From contig JAFYYW010000019.1 of assembly GCA_017548985.1 (NCBI GenBank), forward strand, positions 1 through 64,000: a stretch of 64,000 bases of DNA. The letters are read 5' to 3'. The translations under genes and the position numbers were made by a program. Position 1 is the stretch's first letter; the number at the start of each line of letters is the position of its first letter. Below are positions 43,851-53,280 of the stretch, piece by piece. The notes beneath the pieces are model-generated. The model did not search any database and was not told the origin of the DNA. It saw only the letters and a list, made by a program, of their open reading frames with translations. Source of the DNA: Bacteroidales bacterium. GTDB lineage: Bacteria > Bacteroidota > Bacteroidia > Bacteroidales > UBA932.

Positions 43851-43925
43851 CGCTTCGCCAAACAGATTAAGGGATGCAAAGGTATAAAAAATTTTCCTTA
43901 ATAAAAACTTTTATGGAAATAGTTT

Positions 43926-45737
43926 TTATTCATCATCACCAGCATTGCCGGCGCGCTTGCGATCCATGGGGTCAAGCAATATCTTGCGAATCCTCATGTG
44001 ATGGGGTGTGACCTCCACCAACTCATCCTCACGGATATATTCCAGCATCTCCTCCAAGGACATCTTGATCGCCGGAGGCAAAAGGATTTTCTCGTCGGAA
44101 CCTGCCGCGCGGACATTGGTGAGTTTCTTGGTCTTACATATATTGATGTTAAGATCGCGCTCGCGGGTGTGCTCCCCTACGACCTCTCCACAGTATATCT
44201 CCTCACCGGGCTCCACGAAGAACTTGCCCCTGTCCAGAAGCTTGTTCATGGAGTACGCGATAGCGTCACCTGTCTCAAGTGAGACCAGGGATCCATTGGA
44301 ACGGTTGTCGATCTCGCCCTTGAAAGGCTGGTATTCTTTATACCTATGCGCCATTATCGCCTCCCCTTGCGTGGCGGTCAAGAGATTGCTCCTGAGCCCC
44401 ATAAGTCCCCTGGTAGGAATATCGAACTGAAGAAGAGTACGGTCTCCCCTGGGCTCCATATGGATCAGGGCACCCTTGCGGCGGGTCGCCAATTCGATGG
44501 CGGTACCCACGAAATTCTCAGGCACCTCTATCGACAAGTCTTCTATCGGCTCGCATCTCTGGCCGTTGATGGTCTTGTCCAGGACTTTAGGCTGACCGAC
44601 CTGAAGCTCAAACCCTTCCCTGCGCATCTCCTCTATCAGCACTGACAGATGCAATACTCCTCGACCATATACGATGAAAGAATCAGCGTTAAGGCCCGGC
44701 TTCACCTTGAGAGCCAGATTCTTCTCAAGTTCCTTATCAAGACGATCCTTTATATGCCTGGAAGTCACGTACTTCCCATCCTTCCCGAAGAACGGTGAAT
44801 TGTTGATGGTGAAGAGCATGCTCATAGTGGGCTCGTCGATAGAGATCGGAAGCAACGCCTCAGGACGCTCAAGGTCAGCGATTGTGTCACCGATCTCAAA
44901 CCCGTCTATACCGACCACGGCGCAAATGTCTCCGCAGCGGACCTCCTCCACATTTGTCTTTCCAAGACCGTCGAAGACCATCAGCTGCTTCACTTTGTGC
45001 TTCTCCACAATGTCGTACCTTTTGCAAAGGCTCACCTGCTCGCCAGTATGGATCACTCCCCTGGTGACTTTTCCTACGGCGATCCTGCCGACATAAGGGG
45101 AATATTCCAAAGATGTGACCTGCATCTGCACAGTACCTTCCACAAAGCTGGGAGCCGGAATGACATCCAGAATCGCGTCCAGGAGAGGAGTGATGTCTGA
45201 AGTCGGATTCTTCCAGTCTTCCGACATCCAACCCTGCTTGGCGCTTCCGAATATGGTCTTGAAATCCAGCTGCTCATCATTGGCGTCCAGGGCGCACATG
45301 AGATCGAATACCTCCTCCTGAACCTCGTCCGGACGGCAATTAGGCTTATCGACCTTATTGATGACCACAATAGGCTTCTTCCCGAGTTGGAGCGCCTTAT
45401 GAAGGACAAAACGGGTCTGGGGCATGCATCCCTCGAAAGCGTCGACCAAAAGGAGGACACCATCAGCCATATTCAAGACCCTCTCGACCTCACCACCGAA
45501 ATCGCTATGGCCAGGAGTATCTATTATATTGATTTTAACCCCCTTATAAGTCACGGAGACATTCTTGGCCAGAATGGTTATTCCCCTTTCCCTCTCAATG
45601 TCGTTGTTGTCGAGGATCAGCTGGCCCAAGTTCTCGGGCTGACGTACCAGGTTAGCCTGATATATCATCCTGTCCACGAGGGTGGTCTTGCCGTGGTCGA
45701 CATGCGCGATAAGCGCTATATTCCTGATTTCCTGCAT
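43926..45737 (-). CDS. typA: GTP-binding protein TypA/BipA
   Basis: 603-residue translational GTPase related to EF-G and LepA, involved in ribosome assembly and stress or cold growth. The G domain has [14 protein letters not shown] near 11-24, [14 protein letters not shown] near 47-60 (switch I), [16 protein letters not shown] near 74-89, and NKVDK near 128-132. Domains II and III follow, then the TypA-specific C-terminal domain ([16 protein letters not shown] and the ending near [13 protein letters not shown]). Normal length. It follows the arg operon terminator, so it is a separate unit; its promoter must lie between 45738 and 45803. Confidence 0.97.
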   Translation of the reverse strand: MQEIRNIALIAHVDHGKTTLVDRMIYQANLVRQPENLGQLILDNNDIERERGITILAKNVSVTYKGVKINIIDTPGHSDFGGEVERVLNMADGVLLLVDAFEGCMPQTRFVLHKALQLGKKPIVVINKVDKPNCRPDEVQEEVFDLMCALDANDEQLDFKTIFGSAKQGWMSEDWKNPTSDITPLLDAILDVIPAPSFVEGTVQMQVTSLEYSPYVGRIAVGKVTRGVIHTGEQVSLCKRYDIVEKHKVKQLMVFDGLGKTNVEEVRCGDICAVVGIDGFEIGDTIADLERPEALLPISIDEPTMSMLFTINNSPFFGKDGKYVTSRHIKDRLDKELEKNLALKVKPGLNADSFIVYGRGVLHLSVLIEEMRREGFELQVGQPKVLDKTINGQRCEPIEDLSIEVPENFVGTAIELATRRKGALIHMEPRGDRTLLQFDIPTRGLMGLRSNLLTATQGEAIMAHRYKEYQPFKGEIDNRSNGSLVSLETGDAIAYSMNKLLDRGKFFVEPGEEIYCGEVVGEHTRERDLNINICKTKKLTNVRAAGSDEKILLPPAIKMSLEEMLEYIREDELVEVTPHHMRIRKILLDPMDRKRAGNAGDDE

Positions 45738-45743
45738 ACTTCA

Positions 45744-45781
45744 ATAAAAAATCCTGCGAATTTACTGATTTTCGCAGGATT
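45744..45781 (-). terminator. Terminator of the arginine operon
   Basis: An 11-bp perfect stem, AATCCTGCGAA (45750-45760) with TTCGCAGGATT (45771-45781), is followed by a U-run on the minus strand. It lies between argH and typA. Confidence 0.9.
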
Positions 45782-45803
45782 CTGAAAAAATATTTTGAAG
45801 CTC

Positions 45804-47141
45804 TCAAGCAATCAAAAATGAGATAGCCGCCGCGATTCTATCAAAGCCGAAACCTGAGATCAGTGACTCCATCCGGGCGGCGATCTTGTCGTTGCAGAGA
45901 TTGCCGATGGATCCCTCGTGGGTGTGTGACAGCTTTCCGGAATACTCAAACGAGCCATCCGCCACAGATGCCGCCACTTGCCGGTAGGCGTCTCGGAACG
46001 GGACTCCCTCAGAGACAAGGTCGTTTACCTTCTCGACAGTGAACGCCAGCTTGTACTTCGGATCCGACATCACATCCTTCCGCACCTCCATACCCTTGAT
46101 GGCATATTCAACTATGTCAAGGCAGTCATCCATCTCGTCGAAGATCGGGAAGAATACTTCTTTCAGAATCTGCATGTCCCTGAAATAGCCGGAGGGAAGG
46201 TTCCCCGTGATCATCCTGATAGTCACCGGAGCGCCCTGGATCTTGTTGCAACGGGCGCGGACCAACTCGAACACATCCGGGTTCTTCTTATGAGGCATTA
46301 TGCTTGAGCCTGTGGTCAGCGCGTCGGGAAGCTTCACGAAACCGAAATTCTGGCTGGAATACATGCAGCCGTCAAAGGCCAGGCGGCCAACTGTCTCAGC
46401 CACAGAGGAATATGCGAAAGCCACAGCCCGTTCCATCTTACCCCTTGTCATCTGGGCATAGACAGAATTGTAGTCCAGGTCGTCAAAACCCAGCAACCTG
46501 GTGGTCATGGTCCTGTCCAAAGGAGCCGATGAGCCGTAACCGGCGGCAGAGCCAAGCGGATTCCTGTTGACTATGTCCCAGGCAGCCTTCAGCATGGTCA
46601 TATCTCCCGTGAGGCTTTCAGCATACGCCCCGAACCAGAGACCGAAGGAGGAAGGCATAGCCACCTGAAGATGGGTATAGCCCGGGATCAGCACATCCTT
46701 ATACTTCTCGCTGGACTCTTGAAGGGTCTTGAACAGGCTTTTCACCTTCCGGACGGTCTTCTCGATCCTCGCGCGGGTGTAAAGCTTCAAATCCACAAGC
46801 ACCTGGTCATTGCGGGAACGTCCGGTGTGGACTTTCTTGCCGATGTCTCCGAGAGCCCGGGTAAGCAGGAGCTCCACTTGAGAGTGTACATCCTCAACAT
46901 CCGGCTCAATCTCGAATTTTCCTTCGGAAGCTAATGAATATAAAGACTTGAGCTCCGGAAGCAGGCGATCCAGGTCAGCCTTCGAGAGAAGTCCGGCTTT
47001 CTGGAGCATAGTGATGTGGGCTATCGTGCCCAGAATGTCATACGGAGCCAGTTCAAGATCCAGCTCGCGGTCATGGCCGACAGTGAACGCGTCTATACGG
47101 GCATCCTCGTCGTAGCCTTTATCCCATAATTTATTCGCCAT
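45804..47141 (-). CDS. argH: Argininosuccinate lyase
   Basis: ArgH splits argininosuccinate into arginine and fumarate, the last step of arginine synthesis. 445 residues from the ATG at 47141 (MANKLWDKGYDED); an earlier TTG would add two residues. The fumarase/ASL superfamily signature GSSIMPHKKNPDVFELVR near 268-285 is intact, as are VHTGRSRNDQV near 104-114 and TRLLGFDDLDYNSVYAQ near 212-228. It overlaps the end of argE by 11 bases and is last in the operon, before a strong terminator. Confidence 0.97.
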   Translation of the reverse strand: MANKLWDKGYDEDARIDAFTVGHDRELDLELAPYDILGTIAHITMLQKAGLLSKADLDRLLPELKSLYSLASEGKFEIEPDVEDVHSQVELLLTRALGDIGKKVHTGRSRNDQVLVDLKLYTRARIEKTVRKVKSLFKTLQESSEKYKDVLIPGYTHLQVAMPSSFGLWFGAYAESLTGDMTMLKAAWDIVNRNPLGSAAGYGSSAPLDRTMTTRLLGFDDLDYNSVYAQMTRGKMERAVAFAYSSVAETVGRLAFDGCMYSSQNFGFVKLPDALTTGSSIMPHKKNPDVFELVRARCNKIQGAPVTIRMITGNLPSGYFRDMQILKEVFFPIFDEMDDCLDIVEYAIKGMEVRKDVMSDPKYKLAFTVEKVNDLVSEGVPFRDAYRQVAASVADGSFEYSGKLSHTHEGSIGNLCNDKIAARMESLISGFGFDRIAAAISFLIA

Positions 47142-48192
47142 ATCCAATATTCATTTCATCGAGGAGGGCCACATAGGTCGCCACTCCGCCAGAGATCTCA
47201 TCCAAAGTTATATACTCATCAGGGCCATGGGAACGGGAGGAGTCACCGGGGCCGATCTTGAGGGTCGGGAAAGGACATAGAGCCTGATTGCTCGTGGTAG
47301 GCGAGCCGAAAGGCTGCAAGCCGAGAGAAAGTCCCCGCTGGACAACAGGATGGCTTACAGGAAGATGAGAGCTTCCAATCCTTGTCGAGCGTTCCTTCAC
47401 CTCGCAATCCACGGCCTCTTTGATCAAAGAAAGCAGTTCCTGGTTGGAATACATCCCGTTCGGACGCACGTCCACGACAAACTTGCACTCGTCAGGAACC
47501 ACATTGTGCTGCGTACCGGCGGCGATCATCGTCACACTCATCTTGACCGGGCCAAGATAATCAGAGACTTTAGGGAACTGATATGTCCGGAACCATCCGA
47601 TGTCCCCGATAGCCTTGTAGATAGCGTTCACGCCTTCATTCCTGGCGGCGTGGCCGCTCTTCCCCCTGGCCACGCAGTCAAGCACCATAAGTCCCTTCTC
47701 GGCAACCGCCATGTCCATCCCGGTCGGCTCCCCTATCACTCCGAAATCAATTTTCCCGACTTCGGACAAGAAGAGGTCGAAGCCTCCCTTTCCGCAGACC
47801 TCCTCCTCCGCCGTGGCGGCATACACCAACCTATAGGGCTGAGGCTTGGAGGAAAGGATTGAATATGCTTCCAGAAGCGCCACAAGGGATCCGCCGTCGT
47901 CATTACTGCCCAGACCGTAAAGCCTTCCGCCGGTCAACTCCGGACTGAAAGGATCACGAGTATAGCCATGGTTAGGCTTGACAGTGTCAATATGGGCGTT
48001 AAGAAGCAACGTGGGCTTGTCGCAAGGGGCCTCAGACTCCATCCAAAGGTTGTTCCCGATCCTTCTCACATCCTGGAAACCATTGTCATCCAGCCACTTC
48101 TGAAGATAATCACAAGCGGCTCCCTCCTCCCTGCTGAAAGAAGGAACGCGAATCAACCCTGAAAGAAGCCCTATCGTGTCCATCTTAATCAT
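47131..48192 (-). CDS. argE: M20-family acyl-ornithine/acyl-citrulline deacylase
   Basis: 353-residue zinc peptidase-like amidohydrolase of the ArgE/DapE group, which removes the acyl group in arginine synthesis. Metal and catalytic motifs: LLNAHIDTVKPNHGYT near 62-77 (His-x-Asp), YGLGSNDDGGSLVALL near 91-106 (bridging Asp), ATAEEEVCGKGGFDLF near 124-139 (Glu pair), GEPTGMDMAV near 153-162, and GPGDSSRSHGPDEYI near 314-328 (final His). In Bacteroidota the substrate is probably N-succinyl-citrulline or N-acetyl-citrulline rather than acyl-ornithine, since ArgF' acts first. ATG at 48192 or 48183 both possible; it overlaps argB. Confidence 0.9.
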   Translation of the reverse strand: MIKMDTIGLLSGLIRVPSFSREEGAACDYLQKWLDDNGFQDVRRIGNNLWMESEAPCDKPTLLLNAHIDTVKPNHGYTRDPFSPELTGGRLYGLGSNDDGGSLVALLEAYSILSSKPQPYRLVYAATAEEEVCGKGGFDLFLSEVGKIDFGVIGEPTGMDMAVAEKGLMVLDCVARGKSGHAARNEGVNAIYKAIGDIGWFRTYQFPKVSDYLGPVKMSVTMIAAGTQHNVVPDECKFVVDVRPNGMYSNQELLSLIKEAVDCEVKERSTRIGSSHLPVSHPVVQRGLSLGLQPFGSPTTSNQALCPFPTLKIGPGDSSRSHGPDEYITLDEISGGVATYVALLDEMNIGYGE

Positions 48193-48973
48193 CAGTCTCA
48201 GGATCCATGAGGATGGTGGTTCCTCCGGACAGGTTGGACGGTGAGGTTATGACCACCTTGGCCACACCTGAATTGATGGCCTCGAAGGCGTTCTGGAGTT
48301 TGGGGATCATTCCCGCCGAGATCGTACCGTCAGCTACCATCGGGTCGAAATCCGCCTTGGCTATGGTCTTGATAAGGCTCGTGGGATCATCGACATTCTT
48401 CAGCACTCCAGGAATGGAAGAGCAGAAAGTCAAGGTGACAGAATATTTCTCAGCCAGAGCCACAGCCACAGAAGAGGCTATCGTGTCAGCGTTGGTGTTG
48501 AGCATAGTCCCTTCCTTGTCATGGGTCAGCGGAGCGAGAACCGGAACGGCTCCGGCATCCAAAAGGGATGTCAAAGCTTTGACATTCACATATTTCACAT
48601 CACCGACATAACCAAAATTGACAAGTTCCACCGGGCGCTTGACACTCATTATCACATTCATGTCAGCGCCTGTCAAACCAAGGGCATTAACCCCGAGCGC
48701 CTGGAGCCTGGCGACCAGATTCTTGTTGACAAGACCTCCATAGACCATTGTGACCACTTTCAGCATCTCGGCACTCGTGATCCTGCGCCCGTCTATCATC
48801 TGGGTCTCCACCCCGAGCTTATCAGCCATTTCCGTGGCGATCTTGCCGCCTCCATGCACCAAGATCTTCTTTCCCCTCAGGCTGGAGAACGACATCAGAA
48901 GTCCGGTCAGGGATCCCTCATCCTCGACAACGGCCCCGCCGACCTTGATTATATTCAGTTGCTCTTTGATCAT
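48185..48973 (-). CDS. argB: N-acyl-glutamate kinase
   Basis: 262-residue amino-acid kinase-fold enzyme that phosphorylates N-acetyl- (or N-succinyl-) glutamate. Typical elements are IIKVGGAVVEDEGSL near 8-22, KILVHGGGKIATEMADKLG near 35-53, NTNADTIASSVAVALAEKY near 154-172, and the ATP-region signature DGTISAGMIPKLQNAFEA near 209-226. The length is normal. It overlaps argF' by four bases. If the pathway uses succinylated intermediates, as reported in Bacteroides fragilis, the natural substrate is N-succinylglutamate. Confidence 0.94.
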   Translation of the reverse strand: MIKEQLNIIKVGGAVVEDEGSLTGLLMSFSSLRGKKILVHGGGKIATEMADKLGVETQMIDGRRITSAEMLKVVTMVYGGLVNKNLVARLQALGVNALGLTGADMNVIMSVKRPVELVNFGYVGDVKYVNVKALTSLLDAGAVPVLAPLTHDKEGTMLNTNADTIASSVAVALAEKYSVTLTFCSSIPGVLKNVDDPTSLIKTIAKADFDPMVADGTISAGMIPKLQNAFEAINSGVAKVVITSPSNLSGGTTILMDPETDD

Positions 48974-49935
48974 AACATGTCCTCCAACATCCTTTTCATC
49001 ACGACTTGCGCGGAGACCACCCTGTTAGCGGCCTCAGGAATAACAATGCTCCTGGGCGAATCGATCACCTCATCGGAGACTATCATGTTGCGCCTGACAG
49101 GCAGGCAGTGCATGAAATAGGCGTCATTCGTCACTGCCATGTGACGGGCGTCCACCACCCAGTCCATGTCTTTGCTCAAGATCTTGCCATAGTCGTCGGG
49201 ATTGGTGACACCAGGGCAGCTCCAGTTCTTCGCATAAACGAAATCAGCTCCCTCAAGCGCCTTCATCTGGTCATATTCGACCTTAGCGTCCCCGACGAAG
49301 CGAGGATCCAGCTCATATCCCTCAGGTTGGGTGATCACAAAGTCCACATCCGCCGCGTTCATCCACTCGGCGAAAGAGTTGGGGACGGCCTGCGGAAGGG
49401 CTCTCGGATGAGGTGCCCAAGTCATCACCACCTTAGGGCGTCTCTTGGTCTTGTATTCCTCGATCGTGATCAGGTCGGCGAAGGCCTGACAAGGGTGGAC
49501 AGTGGCCGACTCAAGTGAAATGACAGGTTTCCCGGAATATTCAATAAACTGGTTCAGAATTGTTTCCGCATAATCAAAACTCCTATCCTGGAGACCGGCG
49601 AACGACCTCACGCCGATGATGTCGCAATAGCTCCCTATGACCGGGATGGCTTCCCGCAGGTGCTCGCTCTTGTCCCCGTCCATAACAACTCCAAGCTGTG
49701 TCTCGAGCTTCCAGCTATCGGCTCCGACATTAAGGACAATGGGGTTCATGCCAAGATTGAGCGCCGCTTTCTGACTGCTCAGACGGGTCCTCAAACTGCT
49801 GTTGAAGAATATCAGGATGATAGTCTTGTCCTGCCCCAGGCTTTTCCAAGCCAAAGGGGTGGCTTTAACTTGCTTGGCTTCCTCAAGGGCCGCGGCGAGG
49901 TCCCCTATGTCGCTGACGTGGAAAAAAGATCTCAT
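48970..49935 (-). CDS. argF': N-succinylornithine carbamoyltransferase-type ArgF'
   Basis: 321 residues. It carbamoylates an N-acylated ornithine. The carbamoyl-phosphate motif FFNSSLRTRLSSQKAAL is near 43-59 and the second motif HPCQAFADLITIEEYK near 147-162. The C-terminal HCLPVRRNMIVSDEV near 274-288 has the form of acetyl/succinyl-ornithine enzymes. In the Bacteroides fragilis enzyme, as I recall, Pro90 in DGDKP sets succinyl specificity, and Glu at the equivalent place gives acetyl specificity. Here the residue is Ser90 (VVMDGDKSEHLREAI). Published changes of the acetyl enzyme's Glu to small residues favoured succinyl-ornithine, so a succinyl substrate remains likely, but the position is non-standard. 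Confidence 0.92.
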   Translation of the reverse strand: MRSFFHVSDIGDLAAALEEAKQVKATPLAWKSLGQDKTIILIFFNSSLRTRLSSQKAALNLGMNPIVLNVGADSWKLETQLGVVMDGDKSEHLREAIPVIGSYCDIIGVRSFAGLQDRSFDYAETILNQFIEYSGKPVISLESATVHPCQAFADLITIEEYKTKRRPKVVMTWAPHPRALPQAVPNSFAEWMNAADVDFVITQPEGYELDPRFVGDAKVEYDQMKALEGADFVYAKNWSCPGVTNPDDYGKILSKDMDWVVDARHMAVTNDAYFMHCLPVRRNMIVSDEVIDSPRSIVIPEAANRVVSAQVVMKRMLEDML

Positions 49936-51071
49936 AACACTTCCTCCAATGCTTTTATGAATATGTCGACGTCGTCTTTTGACAATACCAGCGGAGCGAG
50001 AAGGCGGATCATGTCCTTACCGGAGACGCCTGTGAATATATGCTTGTCAAACAGCAGCTTCCGTCTCAATTCCGCGATCGGGCCATTGAACTCCACTCCA
50101 ATCATCAGTCCCCTGCCCCTAACTTCCTTTATTAATGGCTCATACCCGTCGTTGGCGAGAGCGACGAGGCGGGATTTGAGGTATTCACCAACCTCGTAGG
50201 CGTTGGCGACAAGATTCTCATCTTTGATGATGTCAGCGACGGCGATAGCGGCTGCCATCGCCAGATGGTTGCCTCCGAAAGTGGTGCCGAGCATTCCCTT
50301 CACGGGCTCGAAATCAGGTGAGATCAGCACACCACCGATGGGGAAACCACCGGCCATGCCCTTCGCCATGGTAATCACATCCGGCTTTATACCGGCCCAC
50401 TGATGGGCAAAGAACTTGCCTGTGCGACCGTATCCGCTCTGAACCTCGTCAAGGATAAGAACCACTCCCGCCTCCTTGGTCACCTGACGTAAATCTCTCA
50501 TGAAACCATCATCGGGGATAATAATTCCTCCAACCCCTTGGATACCTTCGATAATGACTCCGGCCACGTCACCTTTCGCGAGTTCCGCCTTGACCGCTTC
50601 TATATCGTTCATCGGCACAAAGGTCACTTTATGGCAGGAATTGAAAGGAGAGCGGATCTTAGGATTGTCAGTGACGGCGACCGCCCCGGATGTCCTGCCG
50701 TGGAACGCTCCCTTGAAAGCCACTACCCTCTCTTTTCCGGTATGGAAAGAGGCGAGTTTCAAGGCGTTTTCGTTAGCCTCGGCTCCTGAGTTACAGAGGA
50801 ATAAAGAGTATTCCGGATAACCGGAGAGCTCCCCTATCTTCTCAGCCAACTCCTCCTGGAGAGGATTGTTGACGCTGTTGGAATAGAAGCCTATCTTTCC
50901 AAGCTGGTCGGTCACAGCGGCCACATACTTTGGATGGCAATGCCCGACTGATATTACGGCGTGACCTCCATATAGGTCCAGATATTCAGTATCCTGGTCA
51001 TCCCATACCCGGGTTCCCTTAGCCCGGACCGGCGTCACATCAAATAAACTGTATACGTCAAATAGTCTCAT
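49932..51071 (-). CDS. argD: Acyl-ornithine aminotransferase
   Basis: 379-residue class III PLP aminotransferase. It transfers an amino group to N-acyl-glutamate semialdehyde. Features: TEYLDLYGGHAVISVGHCHP near 29-48, LCNSGAEANENALKLA near 92-107 (PLP phosphate site), FHGRTSGAVAVTDN near 122-135, LILDEVQSGYGRTGKFF near 202-218, and the PLP lysine in MAKGMAGGFPIGG near 235-247. It abuts argC directly (no intergenic base) and overlaps argF' by four bases. Confidence 0.95.
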   Translation of the reverse strand: MRLFDVYSLFDVTPVRAKGTRVWDDQDTEYLDLYGGHAVISVGHCHPKYVAAVTDQLGKIGFYSNSVNNPLQEELAEKIGELSGYPEYSLFLCNSGAEANENALKLASFHTGKERVVAFKGAFHGRTSGAVAVTDNPKIRSPFNSCHKVTFVPMNDIEAVKAELAKGDVAGVIIEGIQGVGGIIIPDDGFMRDLRQVTKEAGVVLILDEVQSGYGRTGKFFAHQWAGIKPDVITMAKGMAGGFPIGGVLISPDFEPVKGMLGTTFGGNHLAMAAAIAVADIIKDENLVANAYEVGEYLKSRLVALANDGYEPLIKEVRGRGLMIGVEFNGPIAELRRKLLFDKHIFTGVSGKDMIRLLAPLVLSKDDVDIFIKALEEVL

Positions 51072-52055
51072 CTAGAATCTTGTTCCTTTTAGGTGGAGGC
51101 CCGTGTCCTCAGGAAGCCCGAACACAAGGTTCATATTCTGGACCGCCTGGCCGGAGGCACCTTTCACCAGATTGTCTATCACACTTAAAACGTGGAGTTT
51201 CCGCCCGTGTTTCCGTACATTCAAGACACACTTGTTCGTGTTCACAACCATCTTGAGATCCGGGTTGGAGTCAATCACATGGACGAATGGCTCATTCTTG
51301 TAATAATCCTTGTAGACAGCGACAGCGGCCTCCTCTGTGAGGTCACAGTCGAAATAAACCGAGGCCAGGATTCCCCTGGCGAAATCCCCTCTTACCGGGA
51401 CGAAGTTGATATCTCCTGAATAATGAGGGGCCAGAGTCTTGAGAGTCTCATTGACCTCGCCGAGGTGCTGGTGGGTGAAGGCCTTGTAAACAGACAGGTT
51501 ATCTGTCCTCCAGCTGAAATGGGTCGTCTCCGAAGGAGCCTGCCCGGCTCCGGTAGATCCGGTTATGCCAGTCACATGGATTTCCGGCAGCATATCCGCC
51601 TTGGCCATCGGTAGCAACGCGAGCTGTATCGACGTGGCGAAGCAGCCGGGATTGGCGATATGCTTGGCTTTAATTATCTTATTCTTAAACGCTTCCGGAA
51701 GACCATAGACGAAATCACCGGCATCAGCGGCCAGACGGAAATCGTTGCCAAGATCTATGATGGCGCCCTTGTAACTCTCAGGCAGACCCTCAACAAAAGG
51801 TTTCGCCTTTCCATGTCCCGAGCATAGGAACAGCACATCGGGGCCGGCGGTTAGATCAGGGGCCGGAGAAAAGCGCAGTTTCGTCTCTCCAAGGAGATCA
51901 GCGTGAGCCGACCAGACCGGATCACCGGCATGGCTTCCGCTTTGGGCGAAAACTATCTCCACACAAGGATGGTTAACAAGGATCCTGAGAAGCTCGCCAG
52001 CGGTGTAACCGGCGGCTCCGACGATCCCGACTTTAATCTTTTTATCAGTAGCCAT
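51072..52055 (-). CDS. argC: N-acetyl-gamma-glutamyl-phosphate reductase
   Basis: ArgC reduces acyl-glutamyl phosphate with NADPH. 327 residues from the ATG at 52055, which shares a base with the argG stop (TGATG); a GTG one codon earlier is possible. Nucleotide-binding start KVGIVGAAGYTAGELLRIL near 7-25 and the catalytic cysteine in HIANPGCFATSIQLALLP near 132-149 are present; the His-containing GITGSTGAGQAPSETTHFSW region near 163-182 also fits. Length matches the short-type ArgC. Confidence 0.95.
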   Translation of the reverse strand: MATDKKIKVGIVGAAGYTAGELLRILVNHPCVEIVFAQSGSHAGDPVWSAHADLLGETKLRFSPAPDLTAGPDVLFLCSGHGKAKPFVEGLPESYKGAIIDLGNDFRLAADAGDFVYGLPEAFKNKIIKAKHIANPGCFATSIQLALLPMAKADMLPEIHVTGITGSTGAGQAPSETTHFSWRTDNLSVYKAFTHQHLGEVNETLKTLAPHYSGDINFVPVRGDFARGILASVYFDCDLTEEAAVAVYKDYYKNEPFVHVIDSNPDLKMVVNTNKCVLNVRKHGRKLHVLSVIDNLVKGASGQAVQNMNLVFGLPEDTGLHLKGTRF

Positions 52056-53275
52056 CACAACTCCTTCTCAAGTTTCTCGCCCTCATCCTTATGAGCGGTA
52101 TAATAAACACGGAGTGGAGTGGAACTCACTTTGATGAATCCCTTGGCATCCTCGCTGGTCCACCCTTTTTGCATCTCACCATATTCACCGAATTTGGTCT
52201 TCACGAGATCGCAAGGAGAGTCCACACCGACAGTCGAGAACGACCATGGACGGAGTTCCATGGTGACCTTGCCGGTCACGTTTCTCTGGCTCTCGGAGAG
52301 CATAGCCTCGATGTCTCTCATTACAGGCTCGAGGTACTGGCTCTCATGGAGGAACATCCCGTACCAATTTGCGACCTGGTCTTTCCAATACTGCTGCCAC
52401 TTGCTGAGAGTGAATTTCTCCAGGAACTTGTGGGCAGCCATGATCAGCATAGGAGCGGCGGCCTCGAAACCGACACGACCTTTGATTCCGATTATGGTGT
52501 CACCCACATGCATATCCCGGCCGATACCGTAGGGCGCGGCGATAGACTCCACTTTCTGGATAGCGGCCACTTTGTCGTTGAACACCTCGCCATTGACAGA
52601 CACGATCTCACCTTTCTCGAAACCGATCTCGATGATCTCAGACCCTTCTTTGGTGACCTGTTTCAGGTAAGCGCTCTCAGGAAGTCCCTGCTTAGAGTCA
52701 AGGATCTCTCCTCCGCATATGGAAGTTCCCCAGAGACCAACGTTGTAGGAATATTTCAGTTTCTTGAAGTCTGCCTTGAAACCATGCTCGTTGAGATAAT
52801 CCACCTCAAACTGACGGGTCAGGGCCATGTCGCGGGTAAGGGTGATGATCTCGATCCCGGGAGCGAGAACCAGGAATGTCATGTCAAAACGGACCTGGTC
52901 ATTCCCCGCACCAGTCGAACCATGAGCGATAGCGTCAGCTCCTATCTCCTTGGCGTAACGGGCGATAGCCATCGCCTGGAAAATACGCTCGGAAGACACT
53001 GAGACCGGATAGGTGCCGTTTCTCAAGACATTGCCGAAGATCATGTATTTCAGACTCTTGTCATAATACTCCCTCGTCACGTCAAGCGTCACATATTCCT
53101 TCGCTCCCAGCTCATAAGCCCGCTTCTCATTGTCCTTAAGCTGCTCAGCGCTGAACCCGCCTGTGTCAGCGCAGGCGGCGTAGACCTCATAACCCAATTC
53201 CTTCGTCAGGTACATCACCGTGAACGAAGTGTCAAGCCCGCCACTATAGGCGACCACAACTTTCTTTTTATCCAT
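52055..53275 (-). CDS. argG: Argininosuccinate synthase
   Basis: ArgG joins citrulline and aspartate with ATP. 406 residues from the ATG at 53275 (MDKKKVVVAYSGGLDTS); a TTG three codons earlier overlaps the previous gene. The P-loop-like VVVAYSGGLDTSFTVMYL near 6-23 and ADAIAHGSTGAGNDQVRFD near 113-131 are diagnostic; SYNVGLWGTSICGGEILD near 181-198 follows the family pattern. It lies five bases after the GNAT gene. The length is normal. Confidence 0.97.
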   Translation of the reverse strand: MDKKKVVVAYSGGLDTSFTVMYLTKELGYEVYAACADTGGFSAEQLKDNEKRAYELGAKEYVTLDVTREYYDKSLKYMIFGNVLRNGTYPVSVSSERIFQAMAIARYAKEIGADAIAHGSTGAGNDQVRFDMTFLVLAPGIEIITLTRDMALTRQFEVDYLNEHGFKADFKKLKYSYNVGLWGTSICGGEILDSKQGLPESAYLKQVTKEGSEIIEIGFEKGEIVSVNGEVFNDKVAAIQKVESIAAPYGIGRDMHVGDTIIGIKGRVGFEAAAPMLIMAAHKFLEKFTLSKWQQYWKDQVANWYGMFLHESQYLEPVMRDIEAMLSESQRNVTGKVTMELRPWSFSTVGVDSPCDLVKTKFGEYGEMQKGWTSEDAKGFIKVSSTPLRVYYTAHKDEGEKLEKEL

Positions 53276-53280
53276 ATCTT

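Noticed and set aside
52091..53002. 303-codon plus-strand open frame
   Set aside because: It is antisense to argG. The product is His/Leu/Asp-rich without domain features; a shadow frame.
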